From NCBI GenBank assembly GCA_028727785.1, contig JAQYNQ010000118.1, positions 1 to 33,912 of the forward strand: a stretch of 33,912 bases of DNA. The letters run 5' to 3'. The notes beneath the pieces were generated by a model that worked only from the letters and a program-made list of their open reading frames with translations, made no database searches and was not told the origin of the DNA. Shown piece by piece: positions 14,913-23,017 of the stretch. Each line of letters opens with the position of its first letter. Position 1 is the first letter of the stretch. The position numbers and the translations under genes are program-made. This DNA is from Eubacteriaceae bacterium. Lineage in GTDB: Bacteria; Bacillota; Clostridia; Peptostreptococcales; Anaerovoracaceae.

Positions 14913-15977
14913 CTACAGGTATCCCATAGGATTTACGTATTCACCGTTTACTCTCACTTCAAAGTGGCAGTGAGGACCTGTTGACCAGCCTGTTGACCCT
15001 ACATTTGCAATAACCTGACCTCTGGATACAGTCTGTCCTGCACTTACTGACAGTGAGCTGTTATGCCCGTATAGAGTACTGATGCCACTGCCGTGGTCAA
15101 TAATTACAGCGTAACCGTATCCTCCATACCAGTCAGCAAGAATAACTGTTCCTGACTCAGCTGCATATACAGGGTCTCCGTAACTTGCGCCAATATCTAT
15201 TCCTGTATGTCCGGTGTAAATTCCTGTAATCGGATGAATTCTTCCGCCGAACTCAGATGTTATGTATCTTGAATCTGTCGGCCACATAAACTGTCCGCTG
15301 CCTGTGTATTCAGGCTGCTTGTTTCTGTTTGCCGCCTGAAGCTCTTTAATCAGGTCACCGATTCTCTGTGCTTCAGCATTTAAATCATCCAGCTTGTCCT
15401 GAAGATTTCTCTTCTTCACATCCAGCGCATCTTTCTTTTCCTGCGCTTCCTGCTTTTCTGCATCTAGAGCTTCCTGCTCTTTCTTCAGCGACTCTCTCTT
15501 TTGTTTCAGTTCTGCCTGCTGTTCCTGAAGAGTTGTAATGGTATCCTGGTCATTTTCATATATTCTCTGAATCATCTCCACATTGGAAAGGAATTCCGAT
15601 AAGCTGTTTGATCCAAAGAGAACATCCAGAAATCCTACCGAGCCATTCTTGTACATTACTCTAAGTCTTTTGTTAAGCTCTGTTTCTGATTCGGCAATTT
15701 CTTTTTCTGTCTTCTGAATTGATGCAGTAGCCTCGTTGATTTCGCCTATTTTCTGATTAATCTGATTCTGAATCTGGTCAATTTCACTCTGTCCGTCTTC
15801 AATCTCATCAACAAGTTCATTCATTTCCTGTTCAACTTTATCGCGGTTGCTTTCCACGTCTTCCAGTTCCTGCTGCTGTTCGGAAATGCTTGTTCCGTAT
15901 ACAACCGCACCGGTACTGAAGGTGAAAACAAGACACACTGATAAAGCAACTGCTGCTGCCTTCTTTTTAAATTTCAT
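14913..15977 (-). CDS. Secreted coiled-coil M23 (LytM) peptidase, PcsB/EnvC-like
   Basis: 354 residues. A signal peptide (residues 1-29, ending near VYGTS) is followed by a long coiled coil rich in Gln, Glu and Lys (about 30-215) and a C-terminal LytM/M23 zinc peptidase domain. Domain motifs are SEFGGRIHPITGIYTGHTGIDI (first zinc His and Asp) and GPHCHFEVRVNGEYVNP (HxH). M23 enzymes cut peptide cross-links of peptidoglycan or activate amidases. Directly upstream are ftsE and ftsX; in streptococci and other bacteria FtsEX binds the coiled coil of such a protein (PcsB, CwlO, EnvC) and gates it at division. AGAAAGG supplies the ribosome site. All zinc-ligand residues appear present, so it is probably active rather than a mere activator. 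Confidence 0.93.
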   Translation of the reverse strand: MKFKKKAAAVALSVCLVFTFSTGAVVYGTSISEQQQELEDVESNRDKVEQEMNELVDEIEDGQSEIDQIQNQINQKIGEINEATASIQKTEKEIAESETELNKRLRVMYKNGSVGFLDVLFGSNSLSEFLSNVEMIQRIYENDQDTITTLQEQQAELKQKRESLKKEQEALDAEKQEAQEKKDALDVKKRNLQDKLDDLNAEAQRIGDLIKELQAANRNKQPEYTGSGQFMWPTDSRYITSEFGGRIHPITGIYTGHTGIDIGASYGDPVYAAESGTVILADWYGGYGYAVIIDHGSGISTLYGHNSSLSVSAGQTVSRGQVIANVGSTGWSTGPHCHFEVRVNGEYVNPMGYL

Positions 15978-16001
15978 GAAATAATCCTTTCTAATCTTCC
16001 T

Positions 16002-16892
16002 CTAGGTTCTTAAGAACTTTCTCATTGAAATAATACTTCCGCAGGCACCGATGCTTACTCCTATTGCCAGGAATATGCATACAAGATTGCCCGCAAGATA
16101 TCCTGCCGGAACCAGTGGTGATGAGATAATTGTCATTACCTGGATTCCGATTAAATCCACTACCTTGGAATATGCAATAAAGGTTATCAGTGCGGAAAGT
16201 AATGAGGAGATGATACCGATAATCACGCCCTCTACAAGGAACGGTCCTCTTATGAACCAGTTAGTTGCACCGATATAACTCATAATTGATATTTCCTTGG
16301 CCCTTGCAAATACTGTCAGCTTTATTGTATTAGATACGACAATAACTGATACTACAACAAGGAATCCCATAATAATAAGGGCTGTAAGCTGTAAAAAGTC
16401 TGTTACTTTTGTCAGCTTCTCTACAGTTTCTTTATAGTACTTAACATCTTCCACGCCATCAAGGGTCTTTGCAAACTCAGTAATCTTATCGGCGTCTTCC
16501 AGATGTTTAACCTCAATAATCAGAGAACTTGGAAGAGGATTCTTGTTCAGTGAATCAAGCAGATATCCGCTTTCGCCCCATCTCTGCTTCATTATTTTAA
16601 GGGCATCCTCTTTGCTTCTGAACTGAACGTTTTCAACATCTTTTCTGCTCTGTATGTCAGTCATCATCTGCTGAACCTGACTTTCGCTGCAGTCATCCTT
16701 TATAAAGATTTCCACCTGCTCAAAATCTGACTTGACCATTTCAGAGAAAAGGTTGACATTCACTGTTATTACGAAGAACATACCAAGAATAAGCATCATT
16801 GCAGTAATTGCACATATTGATGCAAATCCCATTCCTTTATTTCTTCCAAGCTGCCGGAATGCCTGTCGGATATTATAACTGACTGTTCTCAT
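16002..16892 (-). CDS. ftsX: Cell-division permease-like protein FtsX
   Basis: 296 residues with the FtsX layout: cytoplasmic N-terminus (RTVSYNIRQAFRQLGRNKGM), first membrane helix (about 22-45), a large extracellular loop (about 50-165, the site that contacts the partner hydrolase), then three further helices ending near the C-terminus. The loop contains KDDCSESQVQQMMTDIQSR and the porter-domain-like EEVKHLEDA-type segment typical of Gram-positive FtsX. It partners FtsE and overlaps it by 20 bases, and the M23 hydrolase follows 24 bases later, which supports the FtsEX-PcsB model. Confidence 0.95.
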   Translation of the reverse strand: MRTVSYNIRQAFRQLGRNKGMGFASICAITAMMLILGMFFVITVNVNLFSEMVKSDFEQVEIFIKDDCSESQVQQMMTDIQSRKDVENVQFRSKEDALKIMKQRWGESGYLLDSLNKNPLPSSLIIEVKHLEDADKITEFAKTLDGVEDVKYYKETVEKLTKVTDFLQLTALIIMGFLVVVSVIVVSNTIKLTVFARAKEISIMSYIGATNWFIRGPFLVEGVIIGIISSLLSALITFIAYSKVVDLIGIQVMTIISSPLVPAGYLAGNLVCIFLAIGVSIGACGSIISMRKFLRT

Positions 16893-17730
16893 CTTCAGGC
16901 ACCTCCTCTTGTTCTGTTATCTGCTCTCCATCTTCTGTTAGCGTAGAGTCCTCATCTGAAACATCTTCCGGAATTTCCCGGGCATTATCTTCTGCAGTCT
17001 CTTCAGCTGCCTCCTCAAAAGCCTCTTCAGCTGCCTCATCCGACGCCTCTTCTGCAAAACCATACTGTCCAAATTCATCTCTGACAATATGACCATTGTC
17101 TATTGCCACCACTCTCTTCTTCATGCGGTCAACAATATCTTTGGCATGTGTAACCATTAGAATTGTAGTTCCCGTAATATTAATCTGGTTCAGCAGATCC
17201 ATTATTTCTGCCGCTGTGTCCGGGTCAAGATTTCCTGTAGGCTCGTCCGCAATCAAGACCGTAGGATTGTTGATGATTGCTCTTGCAATTGCAACTCTCT
17301 GCTGTTCACCTGCCGACAGCTCATTAGGATACTTGTCCGACTTGTCAGAGATACCTACAAGGGCAAGCACTTGAGGTACCTTCTTTCTTATCATTCTCTT
17401 TGACTTGTGCAGTATTTCCATTGCAAAGGCAACGTTTTCAAATACCGTCTTATTTGGCAGCAGTCTGAAATCCTGCCATACAATGCCTATGCGCCTTCTT
17501 AGCTGAGGTACTTCTCTGTTGCTCAGACGGGTAACCTCTTTGCCGTCTACTTTGATACTTCCGGAATCAGCATTGATTTCTTTCAGAATCAGCTTAATAA
17601 ATGTAGATTTACCTGCGCCACTTGGACCAACCAGAAAGACAAAGTCGCCTTTTTTTATGCGAATACTTGCATTCTCAAGTCCAACATTTTGGCCGTCATA
17701 AATCTTTGTTACGTTGTCAAATATAATCAT
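16873..17730 (-). CDS. ftsE: Cell-division ATP-binding protein FtsE with acidic C-terminal extension
   Basis: 285 residues; ordinary FtsE is about 220-230. The ATPase core has Walker A VGPSGAGKST, Q-loop WQDFRLLPNKTVFEN, signature LSAGEQQRVAIARA and Walker B VLIADEPTGNLDP, all intact. FtsE works with FtsX at the septum as a mechanotransmitter for a peptidoglycan hydrolase. From about residue 226 an extra tail of some 60 residues is almost entirely Glu, Asp, Ala and Ser, with repeated EEAxEE motifs; its role is unknown. The tail coding sequence overlaps the ftsX start. A sigma-A promoter is found about 40 bases upstream of the ATG. Confidence 0.96.
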   Translation of the reverse strand: MIIFDNVTKIYDGQNVGLENASIRIKKGDFVFLVGPSGAGKSTFIKLILKEINADSGSIKVDGKEVTRLSNREVPQLRRRIGIVWQDFRLLPNKTVFENVAFAMEILHKSKRMIRKKVPQVLALVGISDKSDKYPNELSAGEQQRVAIARAIINNPTVLIADEPTGNLDPDTAAEIMDLLNQINITGTTILMVTHAKDIVDRMKKRVVAIDNGHIVRDEFGQYGFAEEASDEAAEEAFEEAAEETAEDNAREIPEDVSDEDSTLTEDGEQITEQEEVPEDENSQL

Positions 17731-17771
17731 ACGGAATCCTTTCCTTTATTTATACATTTACATACACTGTA

Positions 17772-17799
17772 ATTATACAACAATTCACGTTGAATTCAA
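17772..17799 (-). promoter_or_regulatory. Sigma-A promoter of the ftsE-ftsX-M23-recJ-S41 operon
   Basis: On the minus strand: -35 TTGAAT (17799 to 17794), 16-base spacer, -10 TATAAT (17777 to 17772). Confidence 0.7.
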
Positions 17800-17835
17800 A
17801 GTAAAAACGGCAATTTTCACGATTCCTTCACATTC

Positions 17836-18273
17836 CTATTTAAGGTAATTTACCTTGAGCTCTATCTGGTCAGGCAGACCCTTCATGTCGGCTTTGACAA
17901 CTGCATACGGATAGCTTTTCACCTGAGCCAGCCGTTCCGGATGTTCGGGGTCAGCAAAATCCGCATACACTGTGAGGACACTCTTTTCCTCTTTTGCAGA
18001 AAGCTCCATTTTATCCACACTTACTTCAAAACCCGTTGTGGGTTTTGTTCCCCTTGTAACTACAACGAAGATTTCATTGCCCACCTTACAGGCAAAAGCC
18101 CTTTCCATGTCGCGATACTCCGGTATAATGTCCGCCTCCAGTTCACGGGGAATCATTTTTTCCGACAGTGGCTGAAAATCCACCTTCGCCGGGCCGATAC
18201 TTATTCCGAAGTACACCATCAGACCGATGAGCAAAACCGCTGCAAGGACAATAACTGCAAACTGCTTTTTCAT
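17836..18273 (-). CDS. Membrane-anchored protein with PrcB-like C-terminal domain
   Basis: 145 residues. One N-terminal membrane helix (residues 5-24) anchors an extracellular domain. The part from about residue 63 resembles the PrcB C-terminal domain family: IFVVVTRGTKPTTGFEVSVDKMEL, then a charged strand and SYPYAVVKADMKGLP. In Treponema denticola PrcB is a subunit of the dentilisin protease complex; in Firmicutes the function is unknown. The ribosome site GGAGGG is 7 bases upstream but lies inside the 3' arm of the hairpin that follows the transketolase genes. The gene sits between the transketolase pair and the ftsE operon. Confidence 0.7.
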   Translation of the reverse strand: MKKQFAVIVLAAVLLIGLMVYFGISIGPAKVDFQPLSEKMIPRELEADIIPEYRDMERAFACKVGNEIFVVVTRGTKPTTGFEVSVDKMELSAKEEKSVLTVYADFADPEHPERLAQVKSYPYAVVKADMKGLPDQIELKVNYLK

Positions 18274-18276
18274 AAA

Positions 18277-18312
18277 AATACCCTCCTCATGACAATTTAT
18301 GGGGAGGGTATT
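18277..18312 (-). terminator. Hairpin after transketolase that also holds the ribosome site of the next gene
   Basis: Stem AATACCCTCC (18312 to 18303) with GGAGGGTATT (18286 to 18277), 10 bp perfect, 16-base loop, followed by a short TTT. The 3' arm is the Shine-Dalgarno sequence of the PrcB-like gene. The T-tract is short, so it may be a partial terminator or a translational lock. Confidence 0.6.
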
Positions 18313-18319
18313 CCTATTA

Positions 18320-19249
18320 TTACATTAAACCTTTAACTGCTGCTACAATATCTGACGCTGTCATGCCGTATTTTGCCTTTAATTCATCAGGTTTTCCTGA
18401 TTCACCGAAGGTATCCTTCTGACCTACCATAGCCATCTTTGCAGGAGCCTTCTGGCAAAGTACTTCTGCAACTGCACTTCCAAGACCACCGATTACTGAA
18501 TGTTCTTCACAAGTTACAATCTTTCCGATTTCTTCAGAAGCCTTTACAATGATTTCTTCATCGATAGGCTTGATAGTATGCATGTCGATTACTCTGACTT
18601 CGATACCTTCAGCAGCAAGAGTCTCAGCCGCTGCCATTGCTTCTGCAACCATAATTCCCGTTGCGATAACAGCAGCATCCTTACCTTCTCTAAGTACATT
18701 TGCTTTTCCGATTTCGAACTGTGCATTCTCATTATAGAATACAGGAACTGCTGCTCTTCCAAGTCTCACATATGCAGGACCTTCGAAAGCAATAGTCTTC
18801 TTTAGAAGTGCTTTTGCACTCACTGCATCACAAGGATTTACAACTGTCATTCCCGGAATAGTTCTCATAAGAGCAATATCTTCGAAAGTCTGGTGGCTGG
18901 CACCGTCTTCACCCACTGTAATTCCTGCGTGAGTTGCACAAACCTTAACATTTGCACCTGTATACCCTATTGAGTTTCTGATAATCTCAAATGCTCTTCC
19001 TGAAGCAAACATTGCAAAGGTAGATGCACATACAGTCTTGCCGGACAGTGCGATACCGGCAGCTGCTGCGTATAGATTCTGTTCTGCAATACCCATGTTG
19101 AAGAATCTGTCAGGGTATGCTTCTCCGAATTTCTTTGTCATTGTTGAACCTGAAAGGTCGGCATCCATAACTACAAGATTTGGATTTTCAGCACCTACTT
19201 TAACTAAAGTTTCGCCATATGCGGCTCTTGTTGCAATTTTATCTGCCAT
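18320..19249 (-). CDS. Transketolase, C-terminal subunit
   Basis: 309 residues, equal to the pyrimidine-binding and C-terminal domains of transketolase. Conserved features: VVMDADLSGSTMTKKF, RFFNMGIAEQNL (the catalytic Glu that contacts the thiamine pyrophosphate ring), GITVGEDGASHQ and the TPP-family end domain with CEEHSVIGGLGSAVAEVL. With the N-terminal subunit it transfers two-carbon ketol units in the pentose phosphate pathway. Split transketolases are common in Clostridia and archaea. The ATG overlaps the stop of the N-terminal subunit by one base (TAATG), with GGAGGTG inside the preceding gene. Confidence 0.95.
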   Translation of the reverse strand: MADKIATRAAYGETLVKVGAENPNLVVMDADLSGSTMTKKFGEAYPDRFFNMGIAEQNLYAAAAGIALSGKTVCASTFAMFASGRAFEIIRNSIGYTGANVKVCATHAGITVGEDGASHQTFEDIALMRTIPGMTVVNPCDAVSAKALLKKTIAFEGPAYVRLGRAAVPVFYNENAQFEIGKANVLREGKDAAVIATGIMVAEAMAAAETLAAEGIEVRVIDMHTIKPIDEEIIVKASEEIGKIVTCEEHSVIGGLGSAVAEVLCQKAPAKMAMVGQKDTFGESGKPDELKAKYGMTASDIVAAVKGLM

Positions 19250-20067
19250 TAGAATTCACCTCCAAGTTCTTCAATTGCCTGTTTAGCCTGTTCGTCTGAA
19301 GGAGCTTTTCCGTGCCATCCTGCATTATCTTCCATAAAGGATACTCCTCTTCCTTTATGAGTGTGCGCGATAATTACAGTCGGTTTACCCTGACATGCTC
19401 TTGCATTGTCAAAGGCATTAAATATTTCTTCGAAGTCATGTCCATCGATTTCAACAACATTCCATCCGAATGCTCTGAATTTCTCATCGATTGGGTTTAC
19501 TTTCATTACATCGTCATTTTTTCCGTCGATCTGCAAGCCGTTATTGTCTACGATTGCAACCAGGTTGTCAAGTCCGTAATGTGCAGCTGCCATTGCAGCT
19601 TCCCATACAAGACCTTCCTGAAGTTCTCCGTCTCCAAGAAGTGTGTAGATTCTTCCCGGATTCTTGTCAAGCTTGTTTGCCATTGCCATACCTACACACA
19701 CAGAGATTCCCTGTCCCAGTGAACCTGTTGACATTTCAATGCCGGGAACTTTATGCATATTTGGATGTCCCTGGAACTTGCTGCCAAGCTTACGAAGCTG
19801 AAGAGTATCTTCCACAGGGAAATATCCTCTTTCTGCAAGTACTGCATACTGAACAGGGGCAGCATGTCCCTTTGAAAGAACAAATTTATCACGGTTTTCC
19901 ATCTTAGGATTTGCCGGATCAATGTTCATCTCTTTAAAGTAAAGAGCAGTTACAATTTCTGCTGCAGAAAGTGAACCGCCTGGATGCCCGGAACCGGCAC
20001 TATGTACCATATGGATAATATCTGTTCTGACTTTTCTGGCCAATTCTTCATACTGTTTTGTTTCCAT
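19249..20067 (-). CDS. Transketolase, N-terminal subunit
   Basis: 272 residues from the ATG at 20067, which has GGAGG 6 bases upstream; the longer track ORF runs through the promoter. It is the thiamine-pyrophosphate-binding half of transketolase: [37 protein letters not shown], then the TPP motif [20 protein letters not shown] with the closing Asn in [10 protein letters not shown]. It forms a heteromeric enzyme with the C-terminal subunit encoded directly after it. The pair has its own promoter after the mazF terminator. Confidence 0.95.
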   Translation of the reverse strand: METKQYEELARKVRTDIIHMVHSAGSGHPGGSLSAAEIVTALYFKEMNIDPANPKMENRDKFVLSKGHAAPVQYAVLAERGYFPVEDTLQLRKLGSKFQGHPNMHKVPGIEMSTGSLGQGISVCVGMAMANKLDKNPGRIYTLLGDGELQEGLVWEAAMAAAHYGLDNLVAIVDNNGLQIDGKNDDVMKVNPIDEKFRAFGWNVVEIDGHDFEEIFNAFDNARACQGKPTVIIAHTHKGRGVSFMEDNAGWHGKAPSDEQAKQAIEELGGEF

Positions 20068-20082
20068 TATTGTCCTCCGTTT

Positions 20083-20112
20083 ATAATATACACTATATAA
20101 TACAGACTGCAA
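20083..20112 (-). promoter_or_regulatory. Possible sigma-A promoter of the transketolase genes
   Basis: On the minus strand: -35 TTGCAG (20112 to 20107), 18-base spacer, -10 TATTAT (20088 to 20083). The -35 touches the T-tract of the mazF terminator. Distance to the ATG is short (about 15 bases after the -10), so a slightly upstream TATA-like sequence may be the true -10. Confidence 0.4.
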
Positions 20113-20142
20113 AAATAGGCTGAAAACCCATAATTTCCAGCC
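20111..20142 (-). terminator. Terminator of the mgtE-nnrD-mazF operon
   Basis: Stem GGCTGGAAA/TTTTCAGCC (9 bp with one G-T pair) and loop TTATGGG, followed on the minus strand by TATTTTT. It begins 18 bases after the mazF stop. Confidence 0.8.
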
Positions 20143-20159
20143 CATTATTATCATAACAA

Positions 20160-20522
20160 CTACACCTGATGATTCTCTTTGGTACTGATACCCAGGCTTA
20201 CACTCAGTGCCCGGTTTACACTGGGCAGCTGTGCCTCATCGAGAGAACCAATGTGTTCCTTAAGTCTTCGCTTATCAATAGTTCTAAGCTGTTCCAGAAG
20301 AACTACCGAATTCTTGCTAAGTCCGCCGTCAGCAGCTGCTAACTCAACGTGAGTCGGCAGGTTTGCCTTTGTCTTTGACGTAATGGCGGCCACAATTATT
20401 GTGGGGCTGTATTTATTTCCTATATCATTTTGAACTACAAGTACTGGTCTGATTCCGCCCTGTTCAGAGCCGACAACCGGACTGAGATCAGCGAAGTAAA
20501 GGTCTCCTTTCTTCACTATCAA
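20160..20522 (-). CDS. MazF/NdoA (EndoA) endoribonuclease toxin
   Basis: 120 residues, very close in pattern to Bacillus subtilis NdoA: the opening [35 protein letters not shown], then [21 protein letters not shown] and [16 protein letters not shown]. These include the conserved RPVLV strand, the Arg and Thr of the active site (GGIRP and AAIT). MazF enzymes cut single-stranded RNA at short sites. The start codon is TTG at 20522 with AAGGAG upstream, as in B. subtilis. In Bacillus the antitoxin gene ndoAI lies just before it; here the neighbour is nnrD, 18 bases away, and no antitoxin ORF is visible. Confidence 0.95.
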   Translation of the reverse strand: MIVKKGDLYFADLSPVVGSEQGGIRPVLVVQNDIGNKYSPTIIVAAITSKTKANLPTHVELAAADGGLSKNSVVLLEQLRTIDKRRLKEHIGSLDEAQLPSVNRALSVSLGISTKENHQV

Positions 20523-20540
20523 AGCCCAACACTCCTTGTC

Positions 20541-21401
20541 TTAATCTACTAAATTCTTAAGAGCTAAAGGTAGGTTGTTAACTATATCACTAGCGATAAG
20601 TCCATACGTGCCAAGACTTTCTGCCGCTATATCTCCGCTCATTCCATGCACAAACACTCCTGCTCTGGCAGCATCACCGGCCGAAAGACCCTGCCCTGCA
20701 AAAGATGCGATAACACCCGTCAAAACATCGCCGGAACCGGCAGTTGCCATTCCCGGATTGCCTGTAGTATTAGTATATGCATCATCCTCAGATACGGCTA
20801 CCAGTGTGTTTTCACCTTTAACAACAGCGATGCATCCATACTTGCCAACCAGCATTTCTGCCAGTTCCAGTTTAGTAAAATCCTTCGCTGAAGTATCTCC
20901 TATCTCTTCTCTCAATAACCTTCCCGCCTCCACAATGTGAGGTGTCATAATAACAGATGCGTCTCTTTCCTTTATCAAAACCTGCAGATTGCTGTTTACA
21001 GCAACGGTATTCAGACCGTCCGCATCAATTACTATGGTTTTATCGTATACATTAAGTATCTCTGTAAGAATAATCTCTGTTTTCTTACCAACTCCCATTC
21101 CCGGGCCTATAGCTACAGCGTCATACTGCATCAGGTCATCCTTGACGTCATCCCACCCGGTACATATTACTTCAGGAACAGAAATCTGAAGAACAGGGAA
21201 ATTCTCTAAAGGTGTGCAGACCTTTACCAGTCCGCTGCCGCTTCGCATAGCCGCCTTCGAAGCAAATACCGATGCTCCTGCCATGCCTACTGATCCGCAG
21301 ATCAGCAGGACCTTTCCGCAATTCCCTTTATGTACATCTGCGGGACGCTTTCTAATAACAGTATTAACAAATTCCTTTTCAGTTAAACCTCTAATCTTCA
21401 T
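20541..21401 (-). CDS. nnrD: ADP/ATP-dependent NAD(P)H-hydrate dehydratase
   Basis: 286 residues, the stand-alone dehydratase of the YjeF C-terminal (ribokinase-like) family. It repairs damaged NADH and NADPH hydrates, using ADP or ATP. Motifs: HKGNCGKVLLICGS, GMAGASVFASKAAMRSGSGLV, AIGPGMGVG, VIDADGLN, VIMTPHIVEAGRLL, VVKGENT and the terminal catalytic TTGNPGMATAGSGDVLTG. The partner epimerase NnrE domain is not fused and not in the window. It lies 10 bases after mgtE and 18 before mazF, so the three form one operon. Confidence 0.94.
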   Translation of the reverse strand: MKIRGLTEKEFVNTVIRKRPADVHKGNCGKVLLICGSVGMAGASVFASKAAMRSGSGLVKVCTPLENFPVLQISVPEVICTGWDDVKDDLMQYDAVAIGPGMGVGKKTEIILTEILNVYDKTIVIDADGLNTVAVNSNLQVLIKERDASVIMTPHIVEAGRLLREEIGDTSAKDFTKLELAEMLVGKYGCIAVVKGENTLVAVSEDDAYTNTTGNPGMATAGSGDVLTGVIASFAGQGLSAGDAARAGVFVHGMSGDIAAESLGTYGLIASDIVNNLPLALKNLVD

Positions 21402-21411
21402 TTTTTCTTCC

Positions 21412-22809
21412 TTACAGGTTCAGGAACAGTGACGCCATTGCAAAATATATGGATAAGGCAACCATATCTGATACTGATGAGATTGCCGGATTTGCAATTA
21501 ATGCAGGGTCAAGCTTGAACATCTTAACCACAAGCGGTACCATACTTCCCAGTATTTTTGCAAACACTACAATAAGAAGCATTGCAACACAGACTGTCAG
21601 AGCAATTTCAGGACTGTTTCCATCCAGCAGACAGACTCGTCCAAAGTTTACCACACTTAAAACGCTTCCCACAATCAGACCAATTCTCAGTTCTTTCCAC
21701 AAAACCTTTATAATATCTGATGTATCTACCTCATTGGTTGCCAGACCACGTATAATAAGGGTTGCCGCCTGTGAGCCGGTATTACCGCCTGTACCCATAA
21801 GCATCGGCATGTATGCAACCAGACAGATAATCTGTGACAGTTTTCCCTCAAATTTAGTAATAATCATTCCTGTAAAAATATATGCTACCATCAGAATCAG
21901 AAGCCAAGGCAGACGGTTAAGAGCATGCTGCCACACAGACATGTCAAGATAACCCTTGTCGGAGTTCTCCCAGTCGATAACTCCGTTCATTCTTTCGATA
22001 TCCTCTGTAGCCTCTTCTTCCATAACGTCCAGAATATCGTCGACAGTAATGATACCCACAAGACGATGTTCATTATCAACTACCGGAATAGCCAGGAAAC
22101 CGTACTTCTTAAAGTCTTCTGATACATCTTCCTGGTCATCATATACGTTTTCAAAAACGTAATCGGTAACCATGATGTCTTTTATCTTTACATCTTCATC
22201 TGAAATAACCAGTGTACTCAGAGAAACTATTCCAAGAAGCTTTCTGCCGTTATCTCTGACATAACAGGTATAGACAGTTTCTGCGTCCATACCTTCGCTC
22301 TTGATATGATCGAGAGCTCTCTTGACGTTCCACTCCTTGTCCAGACTGATATAGTCAGGAGTCATCAGACTACCCGCACAGGTGTCTGGATAGTTAAGGA
22401 AGGTGTTAATCAGTTTTCTTTCATTTTTCGGTGTATTTTCCAGAATTTTATTTACTACATTGGCAGGCAGTTCTTCCAGAACGTCAATCTTATCATCGAA
22501 GTCCAGTTCGCTTACAATGTAGTCAAGTTCCTTATCCGTAATCGCATTAATAATATCTATCTGCGTATCGGAGGACAGTTCTGCAAATACTTCAACTGAA
22601 ATGTCCTTACGAAGAAGTCTGAACAGAATAATCGTCTTATCGATGTCAGATTCTTCGCATATTTCTTCCAGTAACTCAGCAATGTCTACTGCATTATACT
22701 TAAGCAGTTCATCCCTTGCCTGGAAGTATTTCTTTTCTTCTAGCCACTCAATAATTTTCTCTAGGGATTCTTCCATTAAAATATCTGTATCCAGAGTTCT
22801 GTTATCCAT
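21412..22809 (-). CDS. mgtE: Magnesium transporter MgtE
   Basis: 465 residues from the ATG at 22809, which has GGAAGGGGG upstream; the longer track start would lie on the promoter -10. MgtE is a dimeric Mg2+ channel. Order of domains: acidic N-terminal superhelical domain (about 15-125, with repeated DIAELLEE and LDFDDKIDVLEELP), two CBS domains (about 130-255) that sense cytoplasmic Mg2+, a plug helix, and five membrane helices (about 285-465) with the family motif MPMLMGTGGNTGSQAATLIIRGLA. The leader is only about 30 bases, so no M-box riboswitch controls it here. Confidence 0.95.
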   Translation of the reverse strand: MDNRTLDTDILMEESLEKIIEWLEEKKYFQARDELLKYNAVDIAELLEEICEESDIDKTIILFRLLRKDISVEVFAELSSDTQIDIINAITDKELDYIVSELDFDDKIDVLEELPANVVNKILENTPKNERKLINTFLNYPDTCAGSLMTPDYISLDKEWNVKRALDHIKSEGMDAETVYTCYVRDNGRKLLGIVSLSTLVISDEDVKIKDIMVTDYVFENVYDDQEDVSEDFKKYGFLAIPVVDNEHRLVGIITVDDILDVMEEEATEDIERMNGVIDWENSDKGYLDMSVWQHALNRLPWLLILMVAYIFTGMIITKFEGKLSQIICLVAYMPMLMGTGGNTGSQAATLIIRGLATNEVDTSDIIKVLWKELRIGLIVGSVLSVVNFGRVCLLDGNSPEIALTVCVAMLLIVVFAKILGSMVPLVVKMFKLDPALIANPAISSVSDMVALSIYFAMASLFLNL

Positions 22810-22845
22810 TTTAACGACCCCCTTCCTTATAGTTTCTGACATTCA

Positions 22846-22874
22846 ATTATACCCAAAAATCCCTTATATTTCAA
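22846..22874 (-). promoter_or_regulatory. Sigma-A promoter of mgtE-nnrD-mazF
   Basis: On the minus strand: -35 TTGAAA (22874 to 22869), 17-base spacer, -10 TATAAT (22851 to 22846). Confidence 0.75.
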
Positions 22875-22932
22875 CCCATTTTAACTTAATAATCTTCGGT
22901 TTTTCAGTGAAATAAACTATCATTTTATCCCC

Positions 22933-22961
22933 TTGACGCACTATTAACAAAGTGTTATATT
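22933..22961 (+). promoter_or_regulatory. Sigma-A promoter of gdhA
   Basis: -35 TTGACG (22933-22938), 17-base spacer, -10 TATATT (22956-22961). The spacer includes an ACTATTAACAAAGT partial palindrome. The ribosome site GAGGAGA is about 35 bases further on. Confidence 0.75.
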
Positions 22962-23017
22962 GAAGTTGCGGTTAATAACGTAATGATTATTTTTTATAAT
23001 GAGGAGAGTAAAAGGAA

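Noticed and set aside
22810-22845. M-box magnesium riboswitch before mgtE
   Set aside because: The promoter lies so close to the start that the leader is only about 30 bases.
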